Shown here: in pieces, positions 50,230-60,004 of the stretch
Layout of the letters: each line of letters begins with the position of its first letter
How positions within the stretch are numbered: position 1 is the first letter of the stretch
Origin: Orientallactaga sibirica
Lineage: Eukaryota > Chordata > Mammalia > Rodentia > Dipodidae
Assembly (NCBI GenBank): GCA_036365145.1
Contig: JAEOAD010001413.1
Location: 1,011,001 to 1,075,000, forward strand
Length of the DNA stretch: 64,000 bases
Direction: 5' to 3'
The notes under the pieces: model-generated
Told to the model about the DNA's origin: nothing
The model's input: only the letters and a program-made list of their open reading frames with translations
Databases searched by the model: none
Position numbers and translations under genes: made by a program

Positions 50230-51640
50230 ACCTTAATATTTTCCTGCCTCTCTCTCTCTATCCCTCTTTCCCCCTTCCTCCCTCCTCTCTCTCTCCCTCT
50301 CTCTCTCTCTCCCTCTCCTTTCTATACTCACTTTCTCTTTTATATTATCTATCTTTTTCTCCCCTCACCTTCCTAGGCGCTGACTTATAACTCCCAGTAC
50401 CAGCACAGGGTTAACTTTCACAATCAGCTGTTGATCTGAGAGACCTACAAGGTTTCCCAAAAAAGACAGATTTCTGTCACGGTTCTTGATGACCCACCAA
50501 AGGTTAATGGTAAGACCCTACTGTCGAAGACAGCATACACATGTGAGACCAAACATGGAGAGACCTGGTTGGAATCTGGAAGAGTGTCAGGCCCCAGACA
50601 GTTAGCTAGTCTAGTGCCAGAGGGTGCTACATGAGCAACTGGGGGAAAATGACCGACATACGTCCAAACAACTTGCAGTCTAAGATACCCAGCAGGAAAC
50701 GACCTGATGTAATGCTCAAACAAGTGCAGTAGTGGCACACAGCCATCGTGGGTAACCAACTGCTCTTGATTTGGCTAATAGATCCACTCAGTGGAATGGA
50801 ACTCATTGCTGGAACTGGGAAATAAGTCAAAACCAGGTACAAAAAATGAGCTCAAGCCGGGCATGGTGGCGCACGCCTTTAATCCCAGCACTTGGGAGGC
50901 AGAGTAGGAGGATTACCTTGAGTTCAAGGCCACCCTGAGACTACATAGTGAGTTCCAGGTCAGCCTGGACTACAGTGAAACCCTACCTTGAAAAAAAACA
51001 ACAAGAAAATGAGCTCAATCTCCAAGATCAAGATACCACCAAATGTGGGCTAGGAGAGGGCCTACCCATATAAAATTCCCTCCTAAATATCTATGGCCAT
51101 CCCATCTATCTAGTACTAACTTCTCTCTCCCTTGGAGATTTTGCAATCTTTTTCAGATGGACAATGAACCTGAAGGGAGGATCAGCCAATCACACCTCAC
51201 CAGGGCCCCAGCTGAAACCATAGAGTAATGTGAGGAAAGGGCAAGAGTACAGCATTCTTGGGGATCACAACACCAGAAAAAGGCTGAAGAAGATAAACAC
51301 AGAGAACATCCAACTCCTACTAAGCCAGATATCCAGAGACACAGAGGCTCCCAAAACCTCATCACTAAAGTAGAACTAAAATGACCCCAATGTGGCTCAG
51401 GGAAATTTGCAGAAGAGGGGGCGGAAAGAATGTTAGAGCCACAAGATGGGGCATTATGCACAGAGACTTGGCCTACCCCCCATAACTCTTGACTACCCCC
51501 ACAATGCATGACCTACATTCCCCATTGATGAGGGTCCCTTTGGAAGAGGGAGGACAGGGAGGAGGATAATAGACTCACCATTATGAATGTAAAATTAGAA
51601 TAATATAAATAAATAAAACTGCTATGAGAATCAAAAAAAA
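50230..51640 (+). mobile_element. L1 3' UTR, interrupted by a B1
   Basis: A pyrimidine-rich tract (50248-50370) is followed by text resembling rodent L1 3' UTR: CTCAGGGAAATTTGCAGAAG, GGGGGCGGAAAGAATGTTAG and AGCCACAAGATGGGGCATTA, ending in GAATGTAAAATTAGAATAAT and a TAAA-rich tail. Antisense frames here (104 and 118 codons) are by-products. ORF1 and ORF2 are absent, so it is a 5'-truncated copy. Confidence 0.7.
50856..51005 (+). mobile_element. B1 SINE inside the L1 3' UTR
   Basis: Full length apart from a 2-bp loss in GCAGAGTAGGAGG. Perfect target-site duplication AAAATGAGCTCAA at 50843-50855 and 51006-51018. Confidence 0.97.
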
Positions 51641-51726
51641 AGAAAAAGTTAAAAACAAATTCAGAAAAGGAACATAAAAAGAAAAAAAACACTACAGATG
51701 AAGAGATTTACAAAAATAATGAAAAT

Positions 51727-51950
51727 AGGGCTGAAGAAACAGCTTAGCAGTTAAAGCACTTGCCTGCAAAGTCAAAGGACCACGGTTCGATTCCCCAGGA
51801 CCCATGTAAAGCCAGATGCACAAGGTGGTGCATGCATCTGGAGTTCCTTTGCAGTGGCTGGAGGCCCTGTGTGCCCATTCTCTCTCTCTGCCTCTTTTCT
51901 CTCGGTCTGTCACTCTCTCAAATAAATAAACAAATAATAAAATATTTTTA
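51727..51950 (+). mobile_element. Dip-type SINE
   Basis: AGGGCTGAAGAAACAGCTTA to CAAATAAATAAACAAATAAT; A and B boxes intact. Confidence 0.92.
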
Positions 51951-52052
51951 AAATCATTTTTAAAATAATGAAAATATGAACAATTATATAATAAATTTAA
52001 GAACTAAATGCAATGGATACATTTCTAGAAAAGTGTAAAATATAAAATTTGA

Positions 52053-52215
52053 GCTGGGCGTGGTGGTGCATGCCTTTAATCCCAGCATTAGGGAGGCAGA
52101 GATAGGAGGATCGCCATGAGTTTGAGGCCACCCTGAGACTACATAGTGAATTCCAGGTCAGCCTGGGCTAGAGTGAGACCCTATCTTAAAAAACCAAAAC
52201 TAATAAATAAATAAT
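52053..52215 (+). mobile_element. B1 SINE
   Basis: GCTGGGCGTGGTGGTGCATG to CTATCTTAAAAAACC; GTGAATTCC variant. Confidence 0.93.
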
Positions 52216-52510
52216 AAAAATTGGAATAACAGACACTTGAACTGAGCAGTAATTAAAGAAAGCAAAATGCTATGTGGCTCCAGCCCTAGGCTGGAAAGTC
52301 CCAGGCCTTGATGGCTTTGCAGGTGAACCCTACCTGATTTAAGAAGGGGCAGTCCTCATATTATACAAATCGTCCCAAAGCAGTTTTAACACTTTTAAGA
52401 GAATAGAAATATTTTAATTCCAATTAAATAGGAATAGGACTACATAAGTCAACCTGTAATAACACTTTGAAAAAAGTGTTAATCGAATCCATCATTATTT
52501 TAAAAAGATA
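52216..52510. other. Unique AT-rich sequence
   Basis: No repeat or gene recognised. Confidence 0.35.
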
Positions 52511-52712
52511 ACAGGGCTAGAGAGATGGTCAATGGCTAAAGCCATGAGAACCTGAAGTCAGATACCCACATAAAAGTGAGGCACAATGATATGTGCTTGA
52601 TTCCACTGCTGAGAAGGTAGGGACAGGAGGATCCATGGGCTTGCTGGCCCGCTGACCTAAGCAAATCGGTGAGCTTGAGTTTCAGTGAAAGACTCTATCT
52701 CAAAAAATAAGG

Positions 52713-52888
52713 TGGGGCTGGAGAAATGGCTTAGTGGTTAAGGCGCTTGCCTGCAAAGCCTAAGAACCCAGGTTCAAATCCCCAGTATCCACGAAAGCCA
52801 GATGCATCTGGAATGGCTAGAAGCCCTGGTGAGCCCATTCTCTCTGTAGCTTCCTTGCTCTCTCTTTCTCAAATAAATAAGTAAATAA
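52713..52888 (+). mobile_element. Dip-type SINE, internally shortened, nested
   Basis: GGGGCTGGAGAAATGGCTTA to AAATAAATAAGTAAATAAGG; the CACAAGGGGGCGCATG segment is deleted. Confidence 0.9.
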
Positions 52889-52895
52889 GGCGGAA

Positions 52896-53040
52896 GCTGG
52901 CAGTGGTGGTGCACACCTTTAATCCCAGCCCTGGGGAAGCTAAGGTAGGAGGATCGCTATAAGTTCAAGGCCAGCCTGGGACTACAGAGTGAGTTCCAGG
53001 TCAGCCTGAGCTAGAGTAAGACTCTACCTCGGGGGGTGGG
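52896..53040 (+). mobile_element. B1 SINE, nested
   Basis: GCTGGCAGTGGTGGTGCACA to GACTCTACCTCGGGG. Confidence 0.88.
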
Positions 53041-53160
53041 GAGTAAATAAATAAGGTACAGAACAACTGAGGAAAAGACCCAACATTGACCTCTGGCTTT
53101 CATATGCATACATGTGCACCTATACACATAAATGTGCCCACATACATAAGAACACAACAC

Positions 53161-53309
53161 AAGTTAAGAGGCTTTTAATCAAAATCGGCATAAAATAAGT
53201 ACAGCTGAAAGGCTGAGAGATGGTGAGAAAAAAAAAAGTAAAGAAGACAGTGGGCATGACATCAAAACAAAGAGAAACTAGCAGGGTAGCAGGACAGAAG
53301 AGTGACCCC
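53161..53309. other. Unique sequence
   Basis: No repeat or gene recognised. Confidence 0.3.
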
Positions 53310-53418
53310 AGAAATGTGTTATGGCTTAGAGTGGCTCGTCCACCAAGGGCTCATGCGGTGGAAGCTTGGTCCCCGTGGGGCAGTGTGAGACTGCTGAACC
53401 TTTAAGAGTGGAGCCCAA
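53310..53418 (+). mobile_element. MaLR-type LTR 5' fragment
   Basis: TGTTATGGCTTAGAGTGGCT, AAGGGCTCATGCGGTGGAAG, CTTGGTCCCCGTGGGGCAGT and CTTTAAGAGTGGAGCCC resemble the first third of an old MaLR (MLT1/MST-like) LTR. A B1 follows directly and the rest of the LTR was not found. Confidence 0.5.
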
Positions 53419-53570
53419 GCCGGGCGTGGTGGCGCACGCCTTTAATCCCAGCACTCGGGAGGCAGAGGTAGGAGGATCGCCGGGAGTTCGAGGCCACCCT
53501 GAGACTACATAGTTAATTCCAGGTCAGCCTGGGCTAGAGGGAGACCTTACCTCGGAAAACCAAAATAAAA
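53419..53570 (+). mobile_element. B1 SINE
   Basis: GCCGGGCGTGGTGGCGCACG to CCTTACCTCGGAAAACCAAA; GTTAATTCC variant. Confidence 0.94.
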
Positions 53571-53762
53571 AATCAGAACAGCAATAAAGATATACATGCC
53601 TAGTCAACGTGCTGCTGAGAATGTGGGTACATGAAAGCACATGCAGGGGATAAAGCGGCAGCCGCTCTGGGGAGCAATCTGGTGGCATTTAGTGACAGGA
53701 AGAATGCCCTTGCATGGGCAGTCAGTAGAGAACTTGCCTAGCCTGCATTAAAAAAGCAGGTG

Positions 53763-54300
53763 TGGGGCTGAGGGATGGCTCAGTGGGTAAGAGCCCTTGC
53801 TGCATGCATAAGCACGAGGACCTGAGCTCAAACACAGCACCCACAAAAAAACACCAGGAGGCGGGCTGGAGATGGCTCTGCGGTTAAGGCGCTTGCCTTT
53901 TGTGCCTAATGACCTGGGTTTGATTCCCCAGTACCCACATAAAGGCAGATGCACAAAGTGGTGCACGCATCTGGAGTTTGTTTGCAGCAGCAGGACGCCC
54001 TTACACACCCATTCTCTGCTTGTAAATAAATAAATAAATAAATAAGTAAACAAACTAACAAACAAATAATTTTTTTAAAGCCAGGAGGCATGGCAGCACA
54101 TGTCTGCAACCCCATTCCTGAGGAGGGTCATCCAGTCTAGAAGAAAAATGGGGATTTCCAAGGTCAATATAAAAGCATCTCAGGAAATAAAGGCAGAAGA
54201 GGGATTGAAGAGACACCCAGTGTTACATGCATCTACACACATGTGCATATACCACAAGTGCACATACACAATCATCACAAACACACACACACACACACAC
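53763..54300 (+). mobile_element. B4-class SINE interrupted by a Dip-type SINE
   Basis: The head is at 53763-53861 (GGGGCTGAGGGATGGCTCAG, GAGGACCTGAGCTCAAACAC). The remainder is at 54078-54300 (GGCATGGCAGCACATGTCTG, then a degenerate middle and a (CA)n end). Confidence 0.8.
53862..54077 (+). mobile_element. Dip-type SINE, nested
   Basis: GGGCTGGAGATGGCTCTGCG to a (TAAA)n tail. CCAGGAGGC flanks it at about 53852-53860 and 54082-54090. Confidence 0.93.
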
Positions 54301-54316
54301 ACACAAAAAAAAAAGA

Positions 54317-54406
54317 AACCCAGGTGTGGTAGGGCATGCCTACAATCCAAGCACTCAGGAAGCTGAGCCAGGAGGATAAGTTCAAGGCCAGCCTAGACTA
54401 AAAGCT
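54317..54406 (+). mobile_element. Old B1 SINE fragment
   Basis: AGGTGTGGTAGGGCATGCCT, CCAAGCACTCAGGAAGCTGA and TTCAAGGCCAGCCTAGAC. Its tail is the purine run that follows. Confidence 0.7.
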
Positions 54407-54608
54407 AGGAAGGAAGGAAGGAAGGAAGGAAGGAAGGAAGGAAGGAAGGAAGGAAGGAAGGAAGGAGGGAGGGAGGGAGGGAGGGAGGGAGGAGGGAGGA
54501 GGAGGGGAGGAGGGAAGGAAGGAAAGGGAGGAAGGAGGGAAGGAGGGAAGGAAGGAGGGAGGGAGGGAAGGAGGGAGGGAGGGAGAGAGGGAGGGAGGGA
54601 GGGGAAAA
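54407..54608. repeat. 202-nt uninterrupted polypurine tract, (GGAA)n then (GGGA)n
   Basis: Not one pyrimidine occurs between T at 54406 and C at 54609. The first ~60 nt are perfect GGAA repeats. The rest contains several runs of four or more consecutive GGGA units, first at about 54465-54490, so both triplex (H-DNA) and G-quadruplex structures are possible. Confidence 0.97.
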
Positions 54609-54712
54609 CTTAAAACACACGTACAAAATAAATTATAATGTGTTATGAACTGAGACCAGATCGCAGCTCATGTAGAACGAGATACATGCACACGCAAACA
54701 ACACGCACACCT

Positions 54713-54713
<1 letters not shown>

Positions 54714-54748
<35 letters not shown>
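54714..54748. repeat. (CA)17 microsatellite
   Basis: CTGTA followed by uninterrupted CA. Confidence 0.95.
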
Positions 54749-54749
<1 letters not shown>

Positions 54750-55320
54750 CTGAGGGCAGGCAGAAAACATGAATTGAACTTTCTTGCCCTTGTATAGAAA
54801 TGAGGGTGTTAATATCTCTGCAGTTACCCTTAAGGATCTTTAACATAGCAAAACAAGTGGCCCGGTGTTCCTGAACTTTCAAAATCACAAGACGCTGAGT
54901 TGATAAGGGTCCCTGGTTTCAGTCCCTGCGGGAGGTAAGGTGATCCACCTACTGGGACTGACAGCCACGGACCCACATCCGCAATTAGAAACAGACTGTA
55001 ACTTATGGAAGCTGCCAATTTCATTCACAATTTACACCAGCTTCTAATTATACTTAACTGAATATTAACTGTTCTAATTGCTTAATGTTTTACTGGCTGA
55101 AGCTAAAGTATGGAGGGACAGCTGGCTTGGCAAACAGAATTCTGCTTGCCATTAGAAATGGGGGGTGGGGGTACACACACATCTTTCCCACACTCCCATC
55201 TACCAGTCCATCTCAACGGTGTGATTCTTGGCCCACATCAAGCCAAATCCATCAGAAAAAAAAAAACAAAACAAAACAAAACAAAAAACTCCCAGAATCG
55301 GGATTTAAATGATGACATTA
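54749..55320. other. Unique region, candidate conserved element at ~54975-55110
   Basis: The core has several homeodomain-type sites (GCAATTAG near 54980, TCTAATTATAC near 55042, TCTAATTGCTTAAT near 55072) and is AT-rich without being simple. No exon signal. Confidence 0.35.
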
Positions 55321-55342
55321 TGTTTCCGAATGATATTTTTCA

Positions 55343-55490
55343 GTTGGGCACAGTGGCTCGTGCCTGTAATCCCAGCACTCAGAAAACTGAGATAGGAGGA
55401 TAGCCATGAGTGCCAGCCTGGGCCACAGAGTGAGTTCCAGGTCCACCTGGGCTAGATTAAGACCCTGCCTCTAAAAACCAAAATGCAGGC
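55343..55490 (+). mobile_element. B1 SINE, diverged
   Basis: GTTGGGCACAGTGGCTCGTG, AGATAGGAGGATAGCCATGA, CTGCCTCTAAAAACC. Confidence 0.85.
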
Positions 55491-55494
55491 CTTT

Positions 55495-55630
55495 TCCAGC
55501 CAGTGCAGCGTCACACTGCACGCACAAGCAAAGGCAGGAGGGACACCCCAAATGTCAGCCCAGTCTAGTCCAGTCTACAAAGTGAGTTCTAGGCCAGCCA
55601 GGGTCACATAGCAAGACTGTTTCAGAAAAC
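55495..55630 (+). mobile_element. Old B1-like SINE
   Basis: AAAGGCAGGAGGGACACC, GTCTACAAAGTGAGTTCTAG, GCCAGCCAGGGTCACATAGC. The end resembles the muroid B1 form (ACAAAGTGAGTTC). Confidence 0.6.
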
Positions 55631-55654
55631 AAAAGTTAAAAAACAAAACAAAAC

Positions 55655-55855
55655 AAAAAACAGGTATAGTGTGCGCACCAGTAATCCCAGTGCTGAGGAG
55701 GGGAAAACAAGCGGATCCAAAGAACTCACTGGCCAGACAATCCTACCTACTTGCAGAGTTCCAGGCGGACCGTGCCGGAGGAACATCTTCTGACCTCTAC
55801 ATACACAGGAACACACATCCACACACGCATACACAAACGCACACACAGTGTTCAC
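55655..55855 (+). mobile_element. B4-class SINE, 5'-truncated
   Basis: ACAGGTATAGTGTGCGCACC, AAGAACTCACTGGCCAGAC, TCTTCTGACCTCTACATACA, CA-rich. Confidence 0.72.
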
Positions 55856-56354
55856 AATGCCTCCTTCCAGCTGTAAGACGCTGAAGACCGACAAGGAATA
55901 GCGAGGAATGCTGCTTTCTCTGTCACAAGTGACTACAGGCCTGGCTTTACTCAGCAGCTCAGAGCCTCGAAGGCCACAAACGCTTCCCATTCCCTGTTCT
56001 GTGTTTGCTCTTTTGGCTTTGGCTCCCCAAAACTGAGATGGTGGGGCAGGTCGGGGCTACAGGCAGCAATCGATTTTCCTCAAGCATCTGTACTGGACTG
56101 TCCCTGCTGGATGGTCATTTACCCAAAACAAAGTGAAGTGGGGGAGGGGCGGAGGGGGGACGTGCCTTGGTGGTGGACTCATTTTGAACTGCACCCTAGC
56201 CACTGCCACAGACTCCACTTACACATGACAGCAGTTTCCAGGGGAGCAGCTGCAGGAGAGGAACAAGAGGGTGCAGTCAGCAGGAGGACCAGGCCAGGAC
56301 AGGGTAACAGAGGATAGACCCGTTATCACAGTGTGCACTGTGCAGAAGGCTGTC
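55856..56354. other. Unique sequence, no gene seen
   Basis: No repeat or exon recognised. Confidence 0.4.
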
Positions 56355-56555
56355 ATATGAGACCTTTAATCCCAGCACTCGAGAGGCAGAGCGAGGAAGG
56401 TCGCTGTGAGTTCAAGGCCAGCCTGAGGCTCCATAGTGAATTCCAGGTCAGCCTGGGCTAGAGCGGAAACCCTACCTCAAAAAAAAAAAAAAAAAAAAAA
56501 AAGTCCAGGTGTGATGGTATACGCCTGTAATCCCACAGACACAGCAGCACATCCC
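56355..56555 (+). mobile_element. B1 SINE, 5'-truncated, followed by a second B1 head
   Basis: From ATATGAGACCTTTAATCCCA to a 24-nt A tail. It is then followed by GTCCAGGTGTGATGGTATAC-GCCTGTAATCCC, the first ~40 bp of another B1. Confidence 0.82.
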
Positions 56556-56820
56556 ACTCAGGACCGTTCCACGCCTCCCGTCACAGAGACATGCCAAGTG
56601 CCCAGCCTTAGGGTGTGGAAGGGGACAATCCACTGGCATGAAGGGAGCCTTAGCAAGACAGCCTCTTCCTGATGCAAAATAAAACCACCACGATCGATCA
56701 ACAAAAGGAACTTTCTAACATCTACAAACTCCGAGCTCTGTTTCAGGGTCTGATTGCTCCCTTTATGCATCCCAGGGCCCTGGCAGCTGGTCCTTCTAGA
56801 AACACTACAACAGTGACAGG
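56556..56820. other. Unique sequence
   Basis: No repeat or gene recognised. Confidence 0.35.
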
Positions 56821-57040
56821 GGTTTTTTTGTTTGTTTGTTTTTTGAAACAGTATCTCAGGTAGCCCAGGCTGGCCTCTAACTCTCTATTTAACCAAGACT
56901 GCCTTGGACCCCTGATCCTCCTGCTTCCTTCCACCTCCCAAGTGCTGAGATTACAGGCATGAACCAACATGCCCAATTTATGTGTGCATGCTAGGAAAGC
57001 ACTCTACCCGCTGAACTTCAACATCTCCCCACCAGGACAT
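56821..57040 (-). mobile_element. ID/B1 chimeric SINE
   Basis: (TTTG)n tail, then a B1 reverse complement (CAGTATCTCAGGTAGCCCAG ... GAGATTACAGGCATGAACC). Next comes an ID head in reverse (GTGTGCATGCTAGGAAAGCA ... CAACATCTCCCCACC). Confidence 0.78.
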
Positions 57041-57047
57041 TTTTTAA

Positions 57048-57240
57048 TAGACATATTTTTTATTTATTTATTTGAGAGAGAGAGAAAATGGGCACGCCAG
57101 GGCCTTCAGCCACTGCAAACAAACTCAGGATGCGTGCCCACCCCCTTGTGCATCTGGCTTACGTGGGTCCTGGAGAATCGAACTGGGATCCTTTGGCTTT
57201 GCAGGCAAACACCTTAACCGCAAAGTCATCTCTCCAGCCC
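57048..57240 (-). mobile_element. Dip-type SINE
   Basis: TTTTTTATTTATTTATTTGA tail, GAGA tract, full body, head end AGTCATCTCTCCAGCCC. Confidence 0.93.
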
Positions 57241-58448
57241 ACCATGACATTTTTACTCTTGGCTTCTACCTTCTTCCCCTTGCCCTAAGCTAGCTCTCAT
57301 GCTATTTCCCTTTCCATAGCCACCTTCCCAATTCTGGAACATTCATGTTCCCTTGCCTACACCCTCCCGCATACCCCAGGCAAACAGGAGAATGGCAGAA
57401 CACTACCCAGGCTTCCTGGATCACCCACCTCTTCCTTTCCAAGCTGTAGCCTGTCTCTCAACCTCGTCCTCAAATAGTCCTTCCCTTTCCTTCCCTTCAC
57501 CTCTTCCAGGCCCTCCCTGCATATGTGCACGGGGGAGCTGTCCCTGGGAGGTACCTGGGCGGCCGCAGCCAGCCAGTGTGGCCTGGTGAAGCCATAATTC
57601 CTGCCAGCAAGTGTCCTGTGCTGATACCCAGCAAGGTGTGAACCCCCCACCAGTAGGTTCCTGACATGCCACCAGGTATCAGTGTAATTAGTCACTGTAA
57701 TTGAACCTGAACGCAATTAATTACATAATTTTGAAGTGTTCAAGTTTAATTCCATTAGCATTACATCACGAAACCGGGGAATTACACAGGATTACCGACA
57801 AGAAGCAAATAGGAATGAATAAAGAAACTCCAGGCTGAATCCCCACACGTCTGAGTCATAGCCAGGGCTGAATGTCATGGGCCCATCACCACACCTATTT
57901 TTAATAAACCTGAGGTGGGAAGTCAAGTGCTATGGAAGCATCCACATGCTGCACCCCAGACGCTGGGGACCCAGGACTGCTGGGTGCTCAGCTGAAACCA
58001 AACCCTTATTTATGACCACTTCCTCCACACGCATTCCCCTCCCATGGCTGCTACATCCCAGCCTTAGATTCTGCCCTATTTCTACTATGGCCTTGCCCTA
58101 AAAATGGCAGATCCAAGTGCATGCAATCTGGGATGGCCACTAGCCGGGCCTGCTTTCTCCTGGCCCTGACCTTCTCTGTCTCTCACAGATGGAGACTTGG
58201 ATACCCTCCCTCCAGGTGCACCCCTCGTGTCTTCTCCTTATTCACTCCCATCCACCCTTCGTATGGGGTTTCTGGGAGAATCCTTCAGGATGCAAATATG
58301 AGCCCGGAGTTGTTTCTCTTCAGTTTAGAAATCGGTTACTTCTCAGGCCCTCAGCAAACAGAAATGATTCATTCCATGGCCCTGGTACCAGCTCTGCTCT
58401 GTCTCCAAGACCCTGGGTACTCACACTGTGTCATGTTTTTTGCCTCCC
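57241..58448. other. Unique region with candidate conserved element at ~57680-57860
   Basis: 1.2 kb without recognisable repeats. The core has GTAATTAG (57684), GTAATTG (57697), CAATTAATTAC (57714) and ATTAGCATTACATCACG (57755), a dense group of TAAT-type sites typical of developmental enhancers. Frames of up to 119 codons on both strands have no domain signature. Confidence 0.4.
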
Positions 58449-58538
58449 CTGCAAAATAAGTTCCTTAAGTGGCCAGAATCCCCTGCTATTCTAGAACACA
58501 GCCCTGCCTAGCACACAGGAGATATGTTCTGAATACTA
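58449..58538 (+). mobile_element. L2-like 3' end fragment
   Basis: AATAAGTTCCTTAAGTGGCC, TAGAACACAGCCCTGCCTAG and CACACAGGAGATATGTTCTG follow the order of the L2 3' end (change of AAGCTCCTTGAGG, then CCTGGCACACAGTAGG). Low-copy ancient repeat. Confidence 0.5.
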
Positions 58539-58612
58539 GGGCTGGGGAAACAGCTCCGTGCATAACGTACCTGATACATGAGCATGAGAGGCTGAGAAGA
58601 TTCCCAGAACCC

Positions 58613-58780
58613 GCCGGGCGTGGTGGTGCACGCCTTTAATCCCAGTACTTGGGAGGCAGAGGTAGGAGGATCGCCATGAGTTCGAGGCCACCCTGAGACT
58701 ACATAGTTAATTCCAGGTCAGCCTGGACCAGAGTGAAACCCTACCTCGAAAAACCAAAAAAAAAAAAAAAAAAAAAAAAA
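58613..58780 (+). mobile_element. B1 SINE, young, nested
   Basis: Full length, GTTAATTCC, CTCGAAAAACCAAAAAAA tail. Perfect target-site duplication AAGATTCCCAGAACCC at 58597-58612 and 58781-58796. Confidence 0.97.
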
Positions 58781-58817
58781 AAGATTCCCAGAACCCACTT
58801 AAAACTCAGGCAGCTGC

Positions 58818-58969
58818 AGGGCTAGAGAGAAGGCTTAATTGTTAAGATGCTTGCCTACAAAGCCAAAGGTCCCAGGTTCAACTCCCCAGTAACCTACATT
58901 AGCCAGATGCACAGGGTGGTGCACGCATCTAGAGTTCGTTAGCAGTGGCTGGAGCCCTGGCATGCCCAT

Positions 58970-59004
<35 letters not shown>

Positions 59005-59075
59005 TTCTCTCTCCCCCTGTCTATTTCTCTGTGTCTCAAATAAATTTTAAAAAATAAAAATAAATTTTTTTTTAA
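58818..59075 (+). mobile_element. Dip-type SINE, nested
   Basis: AGGGCTAGAGAGAAGGCTTA to AAATTTTAAAAAATAAAAAT. (A)CTCAGGCAGC lies before it and CTTCAGGCAGC after it, a target-site duplication. Confidence 0.94.
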
Positions 59076-59400
59076 ACTTCAGGCAGCATGGCAGGGTGGC
59101 TCACGTCTTTGACCTTAGCACTCAGGAGGCTAAGGTAGGAGGATTGCCATGGAGCTGAGGCCAACCTAGTGAGACCCTACAGAGGGGACGAGGCAGAAGG
59201 GGTGGGGGGACAATATCAGGCATAGTGAAACAAGACTAAACCCAGCACTGGCTTGGTGAGCTCTGGATTCAGTGAAAGACCCTATCTCAACAAATAAAGT
59301 GGCTAGCAATTGACAAAACACATGACATCAACCCCTAGTCTCCACATGCATCCCTACACCCATGTACAAACACACATACATGTACACATACACAAGCAAA

Positions 59401-59772
59401 AAATAATACTAGTAATGCTGACTGCTAACTAACCAAGTTGTTGCAGGAAGAAGCATAGCCCGTTCCTCAGGATCCCCAACCTATGTCCGACCCCCTGTCC
59501 TTCACAGCCTGATGCCTGGGGACAGGCTGCCCTGGAACCCCAAACCAGAGGACCAAGGTCTTATCCCATTGGTATTCTTGGAGTGTCAGAGGGATCTGGG
59601 GCTGTCAGGCACTACGTGATATACTCGACAAATGAGTGCGCAAGTAGCCCTGACAGTCTATGGAAAACGCCAGTCACTTCCCAAACAAACAAAACAGCAA
59701 ATGCGTCTACTCAAACAGTTATTTCTAAGACCAACACAGTTTTTTAAATGTCTCTTTAAATTTATAATTTTA
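59401..59772. other. Unique sequence
   Basis: No repeat or gene recognised. Confidence 0.4.
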
Positions 59773-59773
59773 G

Positions 59774-60004
59774 GGCTGGAGAGATGGCTTAGCGGTTAAG
59801 GCGTTTGCCTGCAAAGCCAAAGGATCCCGGTTCGACTCTCCAGGACTCACGTAAGCCAGATGCACATGGTGGCACACGCATCTGGAGTTCGTTTGCAGTG
59901 GCTGGAGGCCCTGGCATGTCCATTCTCTCCCTCTGTCTGTGCCTCTTTCTCTCTCTCTAAAATAAATAAATAAATAATAAATAAATAAATAAATAATTTT
60001 TTAA
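59774..60004 (+). mobile_element. Dip-type SINE, close to family consensus
   Basis: AGGGCTGGAGAGATGGCTTA, GCGGTTAAGGCGTTTGCC, CCGGTTCGACTCTCCAGGAC, TAAATAAATAATAAATAAA tail. A(A)ATTTATAATTTTA before and AATTTATGGTTTTA after it suggest a decayed target-site duplication. Confidence 0.95.

Larger units (their letters stand above)
52511..53160 (+). mobile_element. B4-class SINE interrupted by a Dip-type and a B1 SINE
   Basis: The head and middle lie at 52511-52710 (AGGGCTAGAGAGATGGTCAA ... CTCAAAAAATAAGG). The end lies at about 53041-53160 (TAAGGTACAGAACAACTGAG ... CATTGACCTCTGGCTTTCAT, CA-rich). Two younger SINEs sit between. Confidence 0.82.
58539..59400 (+). mobile_element. B4-class SINE interrupted by a B1 and a Dip-type SINE
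   Basis: Pieces: 58539-58612 (AGGGCTGGGGAAACAGCTCC), 58781-58815 (TTCCCAGAACCCACTTAAAA), and 59078-59400 (GGCAGCATGGCAGGGTGGCT ... GGTGAGCTCTGGATTCAGTG ... CAACCCCTAGTCTCCACATG, CA-rich). A B1-like segment at 59090-59175 may be part of the original element or another insertion. Confidence 0.8.

Noticed and set aside
51153..51509. 118-codon minus-strand frame
   Set aside because: Antisense to the L1 3' UTR; no protein is expected from it.
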